A stretch of 57,802 nt of DNA. Origin: Porcincola intestinalis. Its GTDB lineage: Bacteria; Bacillota; Clostridia; Lachnospirales; Lachnospiraceae. The stretch covers positions 1-57,802 of the forward strand of contig NZ_VULZ01000017.1 of assembly GCF_009696445.1 (NCBI RefSeq). Reading direction: 5' to 3'. A program made the position numbers and the translations under genes. The notes beneath the pieces were generated by a model, which saw only the letters and a list, made by a program, of their open reading frames with translations, was not told where the DNA came from and did no database searches. Shown here in pieces: positions 36,140 through 46,139 of this stretch. Positions within the stretch are counted from its first letter, which is position 1, and the number at the start of each line of letters is the position of its first letter.

Positions 36140-39100
36140 ATGGCAAGACAAATGAAGACCATGGATGGTAATCAGGCTGCCGCATATGCATCCTATGCAT
36201 TTACCGATGTCGCAGCGATGTACCCGATTACCCCGTCGTCTGTTATGCCGGAGCATACAGATGAGTGGGCAACACAGGGTATGAAGAACATCTTTGGCCA
36301 GACCGTCAAGATCACTGAGATGCAGTCCGAGGCAGGCGCTTCCGGCGCTGTCCACGGCTCTCTTGCAGCAGGCGCCCTCACGACGACCTACACTGCTTCC
36401 CAGGGTCTGCTTCTGATGATCCCGAACCTTTACAAGATCGCGGGTGAAAGGCTTCCGGGCGTGTTCGACGTATCCGCGCGTGCAGTTGCTTCCCATGCAC
36501 TTTCTATTTTCGGAGACCATTCCGATGTGTACGCCTGCCGTCAGACGGGCGCCTGCATGCTGTGTGAGTCTTCTGTGCAGGAGGTTATGGACCTGACACC
36601 GGTTGCACATCTTGCAGCCATCGAGGGACGTCTTCCGTTCATCAACTTCTTCGACGGCTTCCGCACCTCCCACGAGATCCAGAAGATTGAGCAGTGGGAT
36701 TTCGAAGACCTGAAGGAGATGTTCAACTTCAAGGCACTTCAGGAATGGAGAGACCAGTGTCTGAATCCGGACCACCCGGTAGAGAGAGGCTCCGCACAGA
36801 ACCCGGATATCTTCTTCCAGGTCCGCGAGGCAATCAACCCGTACTATGATGCGATGCCGGCCATTGTCCAGAAGTACATGGACAAGGTCAATGCAAAGCT
36901 CGGAACGGATTACAAGCTGTTCAATTACTATGGCGCACCGGATGCAGAGCACATCATCATCGCCATGGGCTCCGTTAACGATACGATCGAGGAGACCGTG
37001 GACTACCTGAACCAGGCTGGCGGCAAGGTCGGTGTTGTGAAGGTCCGTCTTTACAGACCGTTCAGCGCAGAGGCACTGATCGAGGCCATTCCGGACAGCG
37101 TGAAGTATATCTCCGTGCTTGACCGCACGAAGGAGCCGGGTTCTCTTGGCGAGCCGCTGTATCTGGATGTTGTCGCAGCTCTGAGAGGATCAAAGTTCCA
37201 GAATGTTCCGATTTTCACAGGCCGTTACGGACTGGGAAGCAAGGATACGACACCGGCACAGATTATCGCTGTTTACAAGAACACTACAAAGGAAAAGTTC
37301 ACCATCGGCATCGTCGATGATGTCACAGGCTTGTCTCTCGAGGAAGGCCCGGCGATTGTCACGACACCGGAGGGAACCATCAACTGCAAGTTCTGGGGCC
37401 TTGGCGCGGACGGAACGGTCGGTGCAAACAAGAACTCCATCAAGATCATCGGCGACAACACCGACATGTATGCGCAGGCATACTTTGATTATGATTCCAA
37501 GAAGTCCGGCGGCGTGACGATGTCCCACCTCCGTTTCGGCAAGAAGCCGATCAAGTCCACCTACCTGATTCACCAGGCAAACTTTGTTGCATGCCATAAT
37601 CCGGCATACATCCGCAAGTTCAACATGGTTCAGGAGCTGGTTGACGGCGGAACCTTCCTGCTGAACTGCCCGTGGTCCGATGAGGAGCTGGAGCAGCATA
37701 TTCCGGGACAGGTGAAGGCATATATCGCAAAGCATCACATCAAGTTCTACACGATCGATGGTGTCAAGATCGGCATCGAAGTCGGTATGGGACCGACCCG
37801 TATCAACACCATCCTTCAGTCCGCATTCTTCAAGCTGGCTGCCATCATCCCGGAGGAGAGGGCAATCGAGCTGATGAAGGCTGCTGCAAAGGCAACCTAT
37901 GGGCGCAAGGGCGATGATGTCGTCAAGAAGAACTGGGCAGCCATCGACGAGGGCGCTAAGCAGGTTCACGAGGTCACTGTACCGGCACCCTGGGCTGACG
38001 CTTCCGATGAGGGGCTTGATTTCCACAAGGTATCTGAGGGTGAGAAGGAGGTTGTCGATTTCGTCAACAACATCCAGCTGGCTGTCAGTTCCCAGGAGGG
38101 CAACAAGCTGCCTGTCTCCGCATTCAAGGATTACGTTGACGGCACGACACCGTCCGGAACGGCTGCATATGAGAAGCGCGGCGTTGCGGTTATGGTGCCT
38201 GTCTGGAATCCGGACAACTGCATCCAGTGTACACGCTGCTCGTATGTATGCCCGCATGCCGTTATCCGTCCGTTCGCGCTGAATACCGATGAGGCGGCAG
38301 CACTTCCGGAGAGCCAGAAAACGCTTCCGATGCTTGGTATGAAGGACTACAAGTATGCGATCGCTGTCTCTGCGTATGACTGCACAGGCTGCGGAAGCTG
38401 CGCGAATGTCTGCCCGGGCAAGAAGGGCGAGAAGGCGCTGACCATGATGCCGTTCGCAGAGCATACGGACGAGCAGGAAGGGTTCGATTACTGCGTCAAG
38501 CTGGATCCGAAGCAGGATGTTGTCGACAAGTTCAAGGAAAACACGGTCAAGGGTTCCCAGTTCAAGCAGCCGCTGCTTGAATTCTCCGGTGCCTGCGGCG
38601 GATGCGGCGAGACACCGTATGCAAAGCTTGTCACACAGCTCTTCGGCGACAGAATGTACATCGCGAACGCAACCGGATGCTCCTCCATCTGGGGCAACTC
38701 CTCACCGTCCACACCGTACACGGTCAACAAGAAGGGACATGGCCCGGCTTGGTCGAACTCCCTGTTCGAGGATGCGGCTGAGTTCGGTTTCGGTATGTTC
38801 CTGGCAGCTGATGCACTCAGACAGAGCCTGAAGAGCAAGGTTGAGGCAATGATGGCCGAGGGCAAGGTTACAGCCGAGGGTCAGGCATGGCTTGATACCT
38901 ATCTGGATGGAAAGACCAACGGAGCGGCGACCGATGAGCTTGTGAAGGCTCTTGAGGCCGACGGAAGTGCTGAGGCTCAGGATATCCTGAAGGACAAGGA
39001 TTATCTGGCAAAGAAGTCCAACTGGATCTTCGGCGGCGATGGCTGGTCCTATGATATCGGATTCGGCGGTGTTGACCATGTACTGGCATCCGGCAAGGAT

Positions 39101-39679
39101 ATCAATATCTGCGTCTTTGATACTGAGGTGTACTCCAACACAGGCGGACAGTCCTCCAAGGCTACCCCGACCGGTGCAGTCGCTCAGTTTGCGGCAGCCG
39201 GCAAGGAGACCAAGAAGAAGGATCTGGCTTCCATGATGATGAGCTACGGCTATGTCTACGTCGCACAGGTTGCGATGGGCGCTGACTTCAATCAGTGCGT
39301 CAAGGCATTCGCAGAGGCTGAGGCATATCACGGACCGTCCATCGTTCTGTGCTACGCACCTTGCATCAACCACGGTATCAAGAAGGGTATGGCGAAGGCT
39401 CAGACTGAGGAAGAGCTGGCTGTCAAGTCCGGATACTGGCATCTGTTCCGCTACAACCCGGATCTGAAGAAGGAAGGAAAGCCGGCATTCACGCTGGATT
39501 CCAAGGCTCCGACAGATGATTACAAGGAGTTCCTGAACGGTGAGGTTCGTTACAACTCCCTGAAGAGATCGAATCCGGAACGCGCTGCAAAGCTCTGGGA
39601 TAAGTCCGAGAGTGAGGCAAAGGAGCGTTACGATTATCTGAACAGACTCGTGAAGCTGTACAGCCCGGAAGAAGAGTGA
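36140..39679 (+). CDS. nifJ: Pyruvate:ferredoxin (flavodoxin) oxidoreductase
   Basis: 1179 aa, standard for the single-chain enzyme, with AAGGAGG upstream. It turns pyruvate and CoA into acetyl-CoA and CO2 and reduces ferredoxin. Domain I starts YAFTDVAAMYPITPSS, followed by the CoA-related domain, the EKR region, a two-cluster ferredoxin domain (about 690-770; CIQCTRCSYVCPHAVIRP and CTGCGSCANVCPG) and the thiamine diphosphate domain (ACGGCGETPYAKL with cluster Cys, GDGWSYDIGFGG, YSNTGGQSSKATP). Codon use looks strongly biased, as in highly expressed genes. It has its own promoter and terminator. Confidence 0.98.
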   Translation: MARQMKTMDGNQAAAYASYAFTDVAAMYPITPSSVMPEHTDEWATQGMKNIFGQTVKITEMQSEAGASGAVHGSLAAGALTTTYTASQGLLLMIPNLYKIAGERLPGVFDVSARAVASHALSIFGDHSDVYACRQTGACMLCESSVQEVMDLTPVAHLAAIEGRLPFINFFDGFRTSHEIQKIEQWDFEDLKEMFNFKALQEWRDQCLNPDHPVERGSAQNPDIFFQVREAINPYYDAMPAIVQKYMDKVNAKLGTDYKLFNYYGAPDAEHIIIAMGSVNDTIEETVDYLNQAGGKVGVVKVRLYRPFSAEALIEAIPDSVKYISVLDRTKEPGSLGEPLYLDVVAALRGSKFQNVPIFTGRYGLGSKDTTPAQIIAVYKNTTKEKFTIGIVDDVTGLSLEEGPAIVTTPEGTINCKFWGLGADGTVGANKNSIKIIGDNTDMYAQAYFDYDSKKSGGVTMSHLRFGKKPIKSTYLIHQANFVACHNPAYIRKFNMVQELVDGGTFLLNCPWSDEELEQHIPGQVKAYIAKHHIKFYTIDGVKIGIEVGMGPTRINTILQSAFFKLAAIIPEERAIELMKAAAKATYGRKGDDVVKKNWAAIDEGAKQVHEVTVPAPWADASDEGLDFHKVSEGEKEVVDFVNNIQLAVSSQEGNKLPVSAFKDYVDGTTPSGTAAYEKRGVAVMVPVWNPDNCIQCTRCSYVCPHAVIRPFALNTDEAAALPESQKTLPMLGMKDYKYAIAVSAYDCTGCGSCANVCPGKKGEKALTMMPFAEHTDEQEGFDYCVKLDPKQDVVDKFKENTVKGSQFKQPLLEFSGACGGCGETPYAKLVTQLFGDRMYIANATGCSSIWGNSSPSTPYTVNKKGHGPAWSNSLFEDAAEFGFGMFLAADALRQSLKSKVEAMMAEGKVTAEGQAWLDTYLDGKTNGAATDELVKALEADGSAEAQDILKDKDYLAKKSNWIFGGDGWSYDIGFGGVDHVLASGKDINICVFDTEVYSNTGGQSSKATPTGAVAQFAAAGKETKKKDLASMMMSYGYVYVAQVAMGADFNQCVKAFAEAEAYHGPSIVLCYAPCINHGIKKGMAKAQTEEELAVKSGYWHLFRYNPDLKKEGKPAFTLDSKAPTDDYKEFLNGEVRYNSLKRSNPERAAKLWDKSESEAKERYDYLNRLVKLYSPEEE

Positions 39680-39712
39680 TGTTCTGAGTCAGGCGAACCG
39701 TCTGGCTGAAGA

Positions 39713-39750
39713 GAGAGGCCGCTGCCCGAAAGGGCAGTGGCCTCTTTTTA
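39713..39750 (+). terminator. Terminator of PFOR
   Basis: GAGAGGCCGCTGCCC (39713-39727), GAAA loop, GGGCAGTGGCCTC (39732-39744), then five T. Confidence 0.92.
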
Positions 39751-39807
39751 TGTGAAGGCAGTCGCTCATCATCGAGTGCGGAGCACAAGAAGAAGGCGGA
39801 GCCGCCG

Positions 39808-39844
39808 AATCGGGAAGGGCAGAGGGAAGATGCCCTTCCCGATT
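39808..39844. repeat. 14-bp inverted repeat between PFOR and YesN genes
   Basis: AATCGGGAAGGGCA (39808-39821) and TGCCCTTCCCGATT (39831-39844), a perfect stem with a 9-base loop. Neither strand has a T-run. It lies past the end of the response regulator gene and may stop or protect that mRNA. Confidence 0.55.
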
Positions 39845-39941
39845 GTCCGGTGCCCCTGGGGAAGACATGAGAAAGCGGGAAGGATGACAGAAGACGATCA
39901 GAAAAATGTAAGGTGAATGTGAGAAGAGACTAGTCGGGGGA

Positions 39942-40676
39942 TCAGCATCTTGAGCGGTATTCGCTGGGAGAGACACAGAAGTAATTCCGGAAGGCCTTCG
40001 AGAAATAGGTATTGTCAGGATATCCGACTCTGGAGGCAATTTCTGTGATCCGGATTGCAGGATCCTTCAGCAGACTTGCAGCCCGCTCCATCCGAACGGA
40101 TGTGAGATATTCGGAAATTCCCAGATGGTAGGTGGATTTGAACAGCCTTGAAAGGTATTCATGCGAAAAAAAGTATCGATCCGCAAATTCTGAAAGCCTG
40201 ATATTGTGCGTGTAGTCCCGATCAATTGTGTCATGCAGAAGGGTGACAACCTGCTGGGCAGTGAGACTTGAAACAGAGTCTTCTCCAGAAAAGTCTTCGT
40301 CCGGAAACAGCGTTTTCATGGCATGCTCGATGGCCTTGTTCAGCTCATCGGCAACAACCGGCTTGAGCAGGTAGTCTGACACATGAAAATGAATGGCCTG
40401 CTGCGCATAGCGGAAGTCATCGTAGCCACTGATCACGATAAAGGAACATCTGCCGCATTCCTGTGTGGCATGCTTCAGAAATTCAACACCGTCCATAACA
40501 GGCATCGACATGTCAACAAAGACAATCGAAGGCGACAGTTCCCGCATCAGTGTGAGCGCCTGCTTTCCATTTTCTGCACAGGCTGGGACATCCAGGTGAA
40601 AACGGCTCCAGGTACCTAGTTTGCTGATCGCGATACGGACCGGCTTTTCATCGTCAATGATCAATGCTTTGTACAT
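39942..40676 (-). CDS. AraC-type response regulator, YesN family (locus 2)
   Basis: 244 aa with AAAGGAG before ATG 40676. Receiver domain 1-~115 (IIDDE acidic pocket, phospho-acceptor Asp55 in FVDMSMP, Lys in LLKPV) and an AraC DNA-binding domain (about 145-244; LSEFADRYFFSHEYLSRLF, ITEIASRVGYPDNTYFSKAF). Most YesN proteins are near 500 aa with a long middle part; this one is the short form. Its start overlaps the end of the kinase gene by 23 bp, so the pair is co-translated. It most likely activates the divergent sugar transporter operon at 42699. Confidence 0.9.
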   Translation of the reverse strand: MYKALIIDDEKPVRIAISKLGTWSRFHLDVPACAENGKQALTLMRELSPSIVFVDMSMPVMDGVEFLKHATQECGRCSFIVISGYDDFRYAQQAIHFHVSDYLLKPVVADELNKAIEHAMKTLFPDEDFSGEDSVSSLTAQQVVTLLHDTIDRDYTHNIRLSEFADRYFFSHEYLSRLFKSTYHLGISEYLTSVRMERAASLLKDPAIRITEIASRVGYPDNTYFSKAFRNYFCVSPSEYRSRC

Positions 40677-42471
40677 TCTTTCTGCTCCTTTGAAGGTTCA
40701 TGACCAGTGATACCCTGGTTCCGGTTCCCTCTACACTGTCTATCTGGAGAAATGAGGCCTCAGGGGCCATCAGCTTCAGGCGGGTGCTGAGGTTCACGAG
40801 GCCGATGCTTCCTGCATTGTCCTGGGAAAGCGGTGCTTTCAACGAGTGGCGGATTTTCTGCAGCTTGTCTGCCGGAATGCCGGCACCATCATCTGACACG
40901 GTCAGATTGAAATAGGAAGGTCCGTCCGGACCGCTGTTTGGCATGGTTTTTCTGGCTTCGATCTGAATATGGATGGAGCTTCTGTCACCGGTGATCCCGT
41001 GAAGAATAGCGTTTTCAACCAGCAGCTGAACACAACATTTTGGGACGGTTACATCCAGGAGATCTTCTCTGATATCGATCTTGACATCAAGTCTGTCATT
41101 CATCCGAAGCTTCTGCAGGTCAATGTAATTTTGTGTGAAGACCATTTCCTCACGGAGCGGGACCTGGTTTCCTGCTTTCAGCGCGTATCGAAAGATCTGC
41201 GCAAGCTTGGTCACCATATCATAGATTTCAATCTGATCACACATCAGCGCCTCCGAACCGATTGCCTGAAGCGTATTGTTCAGAAAATGCGGGTTCAGCT
41301 GAGCTTCGAGGGCGGTCAGCTTGGCGGTTTTCTCGTTCAGGCTTGCGATCAGATTTTCGCGGATCAGCTTTTCAATCTGTGCGGACATCTGGTTGAAGCT
41401 GTCACTGAGCCTTGCCACTTCCAGGGAACGTCCCAGACGGATCTGGAGAAACTGTCCTTTTCCAAGCTTCTTCTGGCTGACAGAGAGCTGCGCGAGCGGT
41501 GCTGTCAGAAAGTGGAAGGAGAAGTAGGTCAGAAACAGAGAAACCATCAGAAACAGAAAGCCCTCCAGCAGGGAGAAGGTCCTGGCACGGCGAAAGCTTT
41601 CCTCAATTGAAGAAATAGGCTGGAGCGAGACGAGCCGGAACCCATAGGTTTCGTCCTGTGCGGCGCTGCAGAGGTACTGTTCGTCCCCGATCCGGACCAG
41701 ACCATCCTTCGGGAGAGGTCCGCGGGCCAGAACGGAATCAGGAGCGTCCGGGCTTTTCAGCACCGATCCGAGATCTCCCTTCGCGGAAGTATAAAGAAGG
41801 GTTCCGCCGCTGTACAGCGTGATGTTCGTCCCCTCCATACCGGAAAGCAGGGCGGACGGTGTAACCTCGATGACGGCAGCCGCCAGAGGGGTTCTGTCTG
41901 AGATCCGGATGATGGTATGACTGAAAACAAACAGAGAGCCGTCGGAGGCAGGGGAGATGGAGGCGCCGCTCTTCGCCTTCAGGCACATCTCCAATTGCCG
42001 GTTTCCGCCCATGTTCGGAGCGGATTGCAATTTCATCCGCTGATCACCGCTGCTGCGTCCGATCACAAGATCCTGATTCAGCAGGTAAAGATGATAAGCA
42101 TTCAGATCGGTTCTGGTGTAATAATAGGTCTGAATCTTCTGCAGGATATCCTGCTGCGCAGCCTGGGAAAGCGGAACGGTCTGATGGAGCTGCTGGTAGA
42201 AGGCATTGTCAGTGACCGGCAGGACACAGAACTCGGACAGACTGTCCAGATAGGACTTCAGATTCTGCGTTTTCAGATTCAGCAGACGCTCAGACTGCGT
42301 GTTATATTCTTTGATCGAACCGGAACGGCTGTAGTTGTAATTGAATAACGACAGCAGCAGGGTACTGGCCAGCAGCAACAGGCTGGTCATCAGCATAAAT
42401 GAGACCCAGAGGGGTGTTCTGGCGAGACGTGCCGACAGTTTTGCCCTAAGCCGGGCAGCGATCTTTTTCAT
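40654..42471 (-). CDS. Sensor histidine kinase, YesM family (locus 2)
   Basis: 605 aa from ATG 42471 (AAAGGA six bases before); an ATG two codons earlier abuts that site. Membrane helices at about 22-45 and 296-318 frame a large external sensing domain, followed by HAMP, a His kinase domain with phospho-acceptor His395 in LNPHFLNNTLQ, and an ATPase domain with ENAILHGI, DDGAGIP and IGLVNLSTRL. It senses an external cue, probably a sugar or a sugar-loaded binding protein, and phosphorylates the AraC-type regulator encoded after it. Confidence 0.93.
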   Translation of the reverse strand: MKKIAARLRAKLSARLARTPLWVSFMLMTSLLLLASTLLLSLFNYNYSRSGSIKEYNTQSERLLNLKTQNLKSYLDSLSEFCVLPVTDNAFYQQLHQTVPLSQAAQQDILQKIQTYYYTRTDLNAYHLYLLNQDLVIGRSSGDQRMKLQSAPNMGGNRQLEMCLKAKSGASISPASDGSLFVFSHTIIRISDRTPLAAAVIEVTPSALLSGMEGTNITLYSGGTLLYTSAKGDLGSVLKSPDAPDSVLARGPLPKDGLVRIGDEQYLCSAAQDETYGFRLVSLQPISSIEESFRRARTFSLLEGFLFLMVSLFLTYFSFHFLTAPLAQLSVSQKKLGKGQFLQIRLGRSLEVARLSDSFNQMSAQIEKLIRENLIASLNEKTAKLTALEAQLNPHFLNNTLQAIGSEALMCDQIEIYDMVTKLAQIFRYALKAGNQVPLREEMVFTQNYIDLQKLRMNDRLDVKIDIREDLLDVTVPKCCVQLLVENAILHGITGDRSSIHIQIEARKTMPNSGPDGPSYFNLTVSDDGAGIPADKLQKIRHSLKAPLSQDNAGSIGLVNLSTRLKLMAPEASFLQIDSVEGTGTRVSLVMNLQRSRKNVQSIDH

Positions 42472-42640
42472 GTTCATTCCTTTTCATCCGAATCTCTTCG
42501 GCTTTTCCTTTCTCTTTCCCCTGTATCATACAACAACAAAAAAGGATATCAAAGAGACAGGCAGGTTCAGGGAAAATGGATGTCAAAATAGTACAGATTA
42601 CATATCAATTATTTCCATATCTTTGGCAGAATCACGAAGG

Positions 42641-42681
42641 TATAATCTTGTCAGAACAAGTCAATCAGGCGTTTAGCCTGA
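42641..42681 (+). promoter_or_regulatory. Locus 2 transporter promoter -10 and leader dyad
   Basis: TATAAT at 42641-42646 has no good -35 at 16-18 bp, which fits a promoter that needs the YesN-like activator. The dyad TCAGGC-GTTTA-GCCTGA (42665-42681) lies in the first bases of the transcript, just before the ribosome binding site AAGGAG. Confidence 0.45.
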
Positions 42682-42698
42682 CTGGTAAGGAGTGTGTC

Positions 42699-43586
42699 AT
42701 GAAGCGAAGCAGCATGAAAAAGAAGAAAGGGCTCGAAAACGTCCTGTTCACGATTCCTGCCGTCATCCTGGTATGTATGGTCATGTATATCCCCTTCGTG
42801 ATGAGCGGGTACTATTCGCTGACCAGATGGAACGGAATCGCGAAGCAGCCTGTCTTCATCGGCCTGGAAAACTTCAAAACAATCCTGAGTGGAAGCGACA
42901 GCTTCCTTTCGGCGATGTGGTTCACGATCCGCTACACGTTTTTCTTTGTCATCGTTTCGAATGTCGCAGCACTGGCACTTGCCGTTGCTCTGACGAAACG
43001 ATTCAGGCTGGCGAATCTTTACAGAGGTCTGTTTTTTATTCCGTATATCATGTCGATGAACATCGTGGGCTTCATCTGGAAGTTCATCTTCACATCCGGG
43101 TTCAAGAAGTTCTTTGAGCTCACAGGCTGGGGATTCTGGAATTTGTCCTGGCTTGGAAACCCGAGCATGGCGTTCTGGTCCGTCACAATCGTCGGGATCT
43201 GGCAGTCTCTGGGCTTCTACATTGTCCTCTATATCGCAGGGCTGCAGGCGGTTCCGAAGGATATTATCGAAGCGGCCTATGTGGACGGTGCATCGAGGAG
43301 ACAGACCTTCTTCAAAGTGACGGTTCCGCTGCTCGGGCCATCGATGACGACCTGCGTGTTTATGTCCCTCACGAACGGACTGAAGGTTTTTGACATCATT
43401 CTGGCACTGACAAAGGGAGGACCTGGACAGTCGACGTACTCTGCAACATTGTCCATCTATAATGAGGCGTTCACGCGGAACAATTATGGTCTGGGATCTG
43501 CGCAGGCGATCCTGTATTTTGTCTTTGTCCTCGTGATCACGCAGCTGACCTTGAAGATGATGTCCAGAAAGGAGGTCGCACTCTGA
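42699..43586 (+). CDS. ABC sugar permease, MalF/UgpA type (locus 2)
   Basis: 295 aa from ATG 42699 with AAGGAG six bases before. Six membrane spans, the first at about 15-37 (VLFTIPAVILVCMVMYIPFV). The EAA loop is EAAYVDGASRRQTFFKVTVP. It forms the channel with the next gene product, whose start codon overlaps this stop by one base (TGATG). No ATPase gene is in the operon. Confidence 0.92.
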   Translation: MKRSSMKKKKGLENVLFTIPAVILVCMVMYIPFVMSGYYSLTRWNGIAKQPVFIGLENFKTILSGSDSFLSAMWFTIRYTFFFVIVSNVAALALAVALTKRFRLANLYRGLFFIPYIMSMNIVGFIWKFIFTSGFKKFFELTGWGFWNLSWLGNPSMAFWSVTIVGIWQSLGFYIVLYIAGLQAVPKDIIEAAYVDGASRRQTFFKVTVPLLGPSMTTCVFMSLTNGLKVFDIILALTKGGPGQSTYSATLSIYNEAFTRNNYGLGSAQAILYFVFVLVITQLTLKMMSRKEVAL

Positions 43587-44425
43587 TGAGACGGAAAACC
43601 AGACAGAGACTGTCACATGTCATCCTTGTGGTGATTCTGACGGTGATCGCACTGCTTTATATCTATCCGGTTGCGCTGATGTTCATGAATTCAGTCAAGC
43701 CGTTCGGGGAGGTTATCGCGACGCCGGTCTCGCTTCCGAAGAAGCCGACATTCGGAAATTATCTGTATGTCGGAGAGAAGATCCAGTATTTCAGGCTCCT
43801 GTGGAACAATGTGATGATCACAGTCATTGGTATCGTGGGGATCGTGTTTTTTTCCTCTCTCTCGGCATACATCTGTGACAGAAGGAGGACGAGATACACA
43901 AAGTTCATCTATACGCTCCTGATCACACCGATGCTGATTCCTTTCCAGACCATCATGATTACGCTGCTCAAGGCGATGAACATCATCCACCTGAACAATT
44001 CGAGAGTCGGCCTGGGCATTCAGTACTGGGGGTTCGGCATTCCGATGGCGACCTTTATCTTTTATAATTTTATGGCGACCATTCCGAGAGACCTTGATGA
44101 AGCGGCGACCGTCGATGGCGCGACAACCTGGCAGACATACAGGATGGTCATTTTTCCGCTCCTGAAGTCGGTGACGGTGACGGTCATCGTGCTGGATGTC
44201 ATGTGGATTTGGAACGATTTCCTGCTTCCGCTGCTGATGGTCAACTCAAATAACAAGACGAAGACACTGGTGCTGGCGGCATATACCTTCGTCGGACAGA
44301 TGAACACGCAGTGGCAGTACGCGATGGCCGGCATGGTCATGGCCGTCTTCCCGTCCATCCTCGTCTTCATATTTCTCCAGAAATATATCGTCGAGGGCGT
44401 TGTGGCAGGTGCAGTGAAGGGCTGA
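43586..44425 (+). CDS. ABC sugar permease, MalG/UgpE type (locus 2)
   Basis: 279 aa; its ATG overlaps the previous stop codon. Six membrane spans, EAA loop EAATVDGATTWQTYRMVIFP, and the typical C-terminal IVEGVVAGAVKG. It is the second half of the importer that serves the alpha-xylosidase locus. A 197-bp gap without obvious genes precedes the binding-protein gene. Confidence 0.92.
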   Translation: MRRKTRQRLSHVILVVILTVIALLYIYPVALMFMNSVKPFGEVIATPVSLPKKPTFGNYLYVGEKIQYFRLLWNNVMITVIGIVGIVFFSSLSAYICDRRRTRYTKFIYTLLITPMLIPFQTIMITLLKAMNIIHLNNSRVGLGIQYWGFGIPMATFIFYNFMATIPRDLDEAATVDGATTWQTYRMVIFPLLKSVTVTVIVLDVMWIWNDFLLPLLMVNSNNKTKTLVLAAYTFVGQMNTQWQYAMAGMVMAVFPSILVFIFLQKYIVEGVVAGAVKG

Positions 44426-44622
44426 GATGCCGAAGAGCTGAAGAGCATGGTGACGCCATCGGGTCCGGGAGGAAGCCGGCCTCATATGGGAACATGGCCG
44501 TGCGGGTTCAGTGGCACAGGAATAAAGCCGGTACGGTAGAGGGAAAACAGGCAGAGAGATCTGCCTTGATCAATCACATATAAACCGGGTTCGAGGACCC
44601 AAAGCAGAAAGGAGTGTCTTCT

Positions 44623-45924
44623 ATGAAAAAGAAACTTGTATCTCTGGTCATGGCAGCAGCCATGGCGGCGTCTGTCGCAGCGCTTCCTGCATTTGCAGGG
44701 GAGACAGAAGCGGCAGTGGATCCGTCACAGGATTCCGGAGAGATTTATATGTTCATCGCTTCGCCGGAGTATGCGGATGCCATCAATACGCTGATCGACG
44801 ATTACAAGAAGGTGGCGCCGAATGTCACGATCAACTATGAGACAACCCAGAATGATTACCCAACCCTTCTGAAGGCGAAGATCAATTCCGGAGATGTTCC
44901 GGACATCTTCTCCTCCACATCCGGAAAGGAGATCGATACCTATCTGGAGTATTCACTTGATCTGTCCGATCAGCCGCTGATGAAGACGATTGATCCTGGT
45001 GTCGCGTCCGCGATGGCTTCCGCGAAGGAAGGCGGCGGAATGTACGGAATCGCCATCAAGGGCAACTATTTTGGTATGATCTATAATGAGGATGTACTCA
45101 AGGATGCTGGTGTTGACAAGGTTCCGGAGACAACGGAGGAACTGAAGGCTGCTTGCGACAAGATCAAGAGTGCAGGATACACACCGTTCACAACTGGATT
45201 CATGGAATGGTGGGTTTATAAGCATGTTGCACAGCACTTTGTCGATGCTGCGGCAAAGGCTGCCGGAATCAGCGCGGCTGACCTGGTCGCTTCGATCCAG
45301 AAGGGAGAGAAGTCCATCAAGGATTATCCGATCGCCTGTGACAACTTCTTTGACTTCATCGATTATGTCGTCAAGAACGGGGATGACAAGCCGCTTGAGA
45401 CAGATCTTGCCGGTGAAGAGCAGGCATTTGCTTCCGGAAAGGTTGCCTTTATGCTTGGACAGGGCGCATGGGTCGAAGCGGACCTGAAAAAGATCAACCC
45501 GGATCTGAAGATCGGATTTGCAGGATATCCGGTAGACGACAAGGCGGAAGATGCACAGGTGATTTCCGGGTCTGACCAGGCACTGAGAATCAACAAGGAT
45601 TCCAAGAATCTCCAGGCTGTTCTGAATTTCATCAACTGGTGGTATACTTCTGATGAAGGCCAGGCATGGTTCACAGATGTGGCAGGGGTTGTCCCGCCTG
45701 TCAAGTCAGACAAGGCATCCGATTTTGTGATCATCGAGCAGGGCAAGAAGCTTGCTGATGAGAAGGGTTCCGGTGAACTGGCGATTGTCGATTCCACGGA
45801 TTCCTTCCACCAGGTCTTCGGTGAGGCGATGCAGTCCTACATTGCAGGAACGACATCGAAGGAAGACACCATCAAGACGATCGACGAGCAGTGCGCGGCG
45901 ATCGACGGACCAAACGCACAGTAA
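44623..45924 (+). CDS. Extracellular sugar-binding protein (locus 2)
   Basis: 433 aa from ATG 44623, eight bases after AAAGGAG. Signal peptide MKKKLVSLVMAAAMAASVAA with likely cleavage after PAFA-G; no lipobox. The mature part has the family 1 solute-binding fold (YMFIASPEYADAINTLIDDY; SGDVPDIFSSTSGKE). It captures the substrate for the permeases encoded just upstream. The alpha-xylosidase after it suggests xyloglucan fragments or isoprimeverose, which is inference. Order here is permeases first, binding protein last, the opposite of locus 1. Confidence 0.9.
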   Translation: MKKKLVSLVMAAAMAASVAALPAFAGETEAAVDPSQDSGEIYMFIASPEYADAINTLIDDYKKVAPNVTINYETTQNDYPTLLKAKINSGDVPDIFSSTSGKEIDTYLEYSLDLSDQPLMKTIDPGVASAMASAKEGGGMYGIAIKGNYFGMIYNEDVLKDAGVDKVPETTEELKAACDKIKSAGYTPFTTGFMEWWVYKHVAQHFVDAAAKAAGISAADLVASIQKGEKSIKDYPIACDNFFDFIDYVVKNGDDKPLETDLAGEEQAFASGKVAFMLGQGAWVEADLKKINPDLKIGFAGYPVDDKAEDAQVISGSDQALRINKDSKNLQAVLNFINWWYTSDEGQAWFTDVAGVVPPVKSDKASDFVIIEQGKKLADEKGSGELAIVDSTDSFHQVFGEAMQSYIAGTTSKEDTIKTIDEQCAAIDGPNAQ

Positions 45925-45954
45925 ATATACAGAAAAGTATTTCAATTGCCGCAG

Positions 45955-45989
45955 ATGCCGCAGACAGGACCTATGCCTGTCTGCGGCAT
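45955..45989 (+). other. Hairpin after the locus 2 binding protein
   Basis: ATGCCGCAGACAGG (45955-45968) and CCTGTCTGCGGCAT (45976-45989) are perfect 14-bp arms. No T-run follows, so it may stabilise the binding-protein mRNA or weakly end it before the alpha-xylosidase gene. Confidence 0.6.
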
Positions 45990-46139
45990 AACAGACTCAT
46001 ATGTGAGAATGTGAGACTGCCGGACAGCCGATGACAAGGCTGCAGCATGCATCAGCAGGAGCGGACATGGGAAGAGAAATGCCGCGTGTGGATGACCGGG
46101 CAGAGCCATTCAGCAGACAGAGACAGAGGAGAAGACATC

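Noticed and set aside
37190-38464. 424-aa open frame antisense to PFOR
   Set aside because: The strong codon bias of PFOR leaves few stops on the other strand; no recognisable domain.
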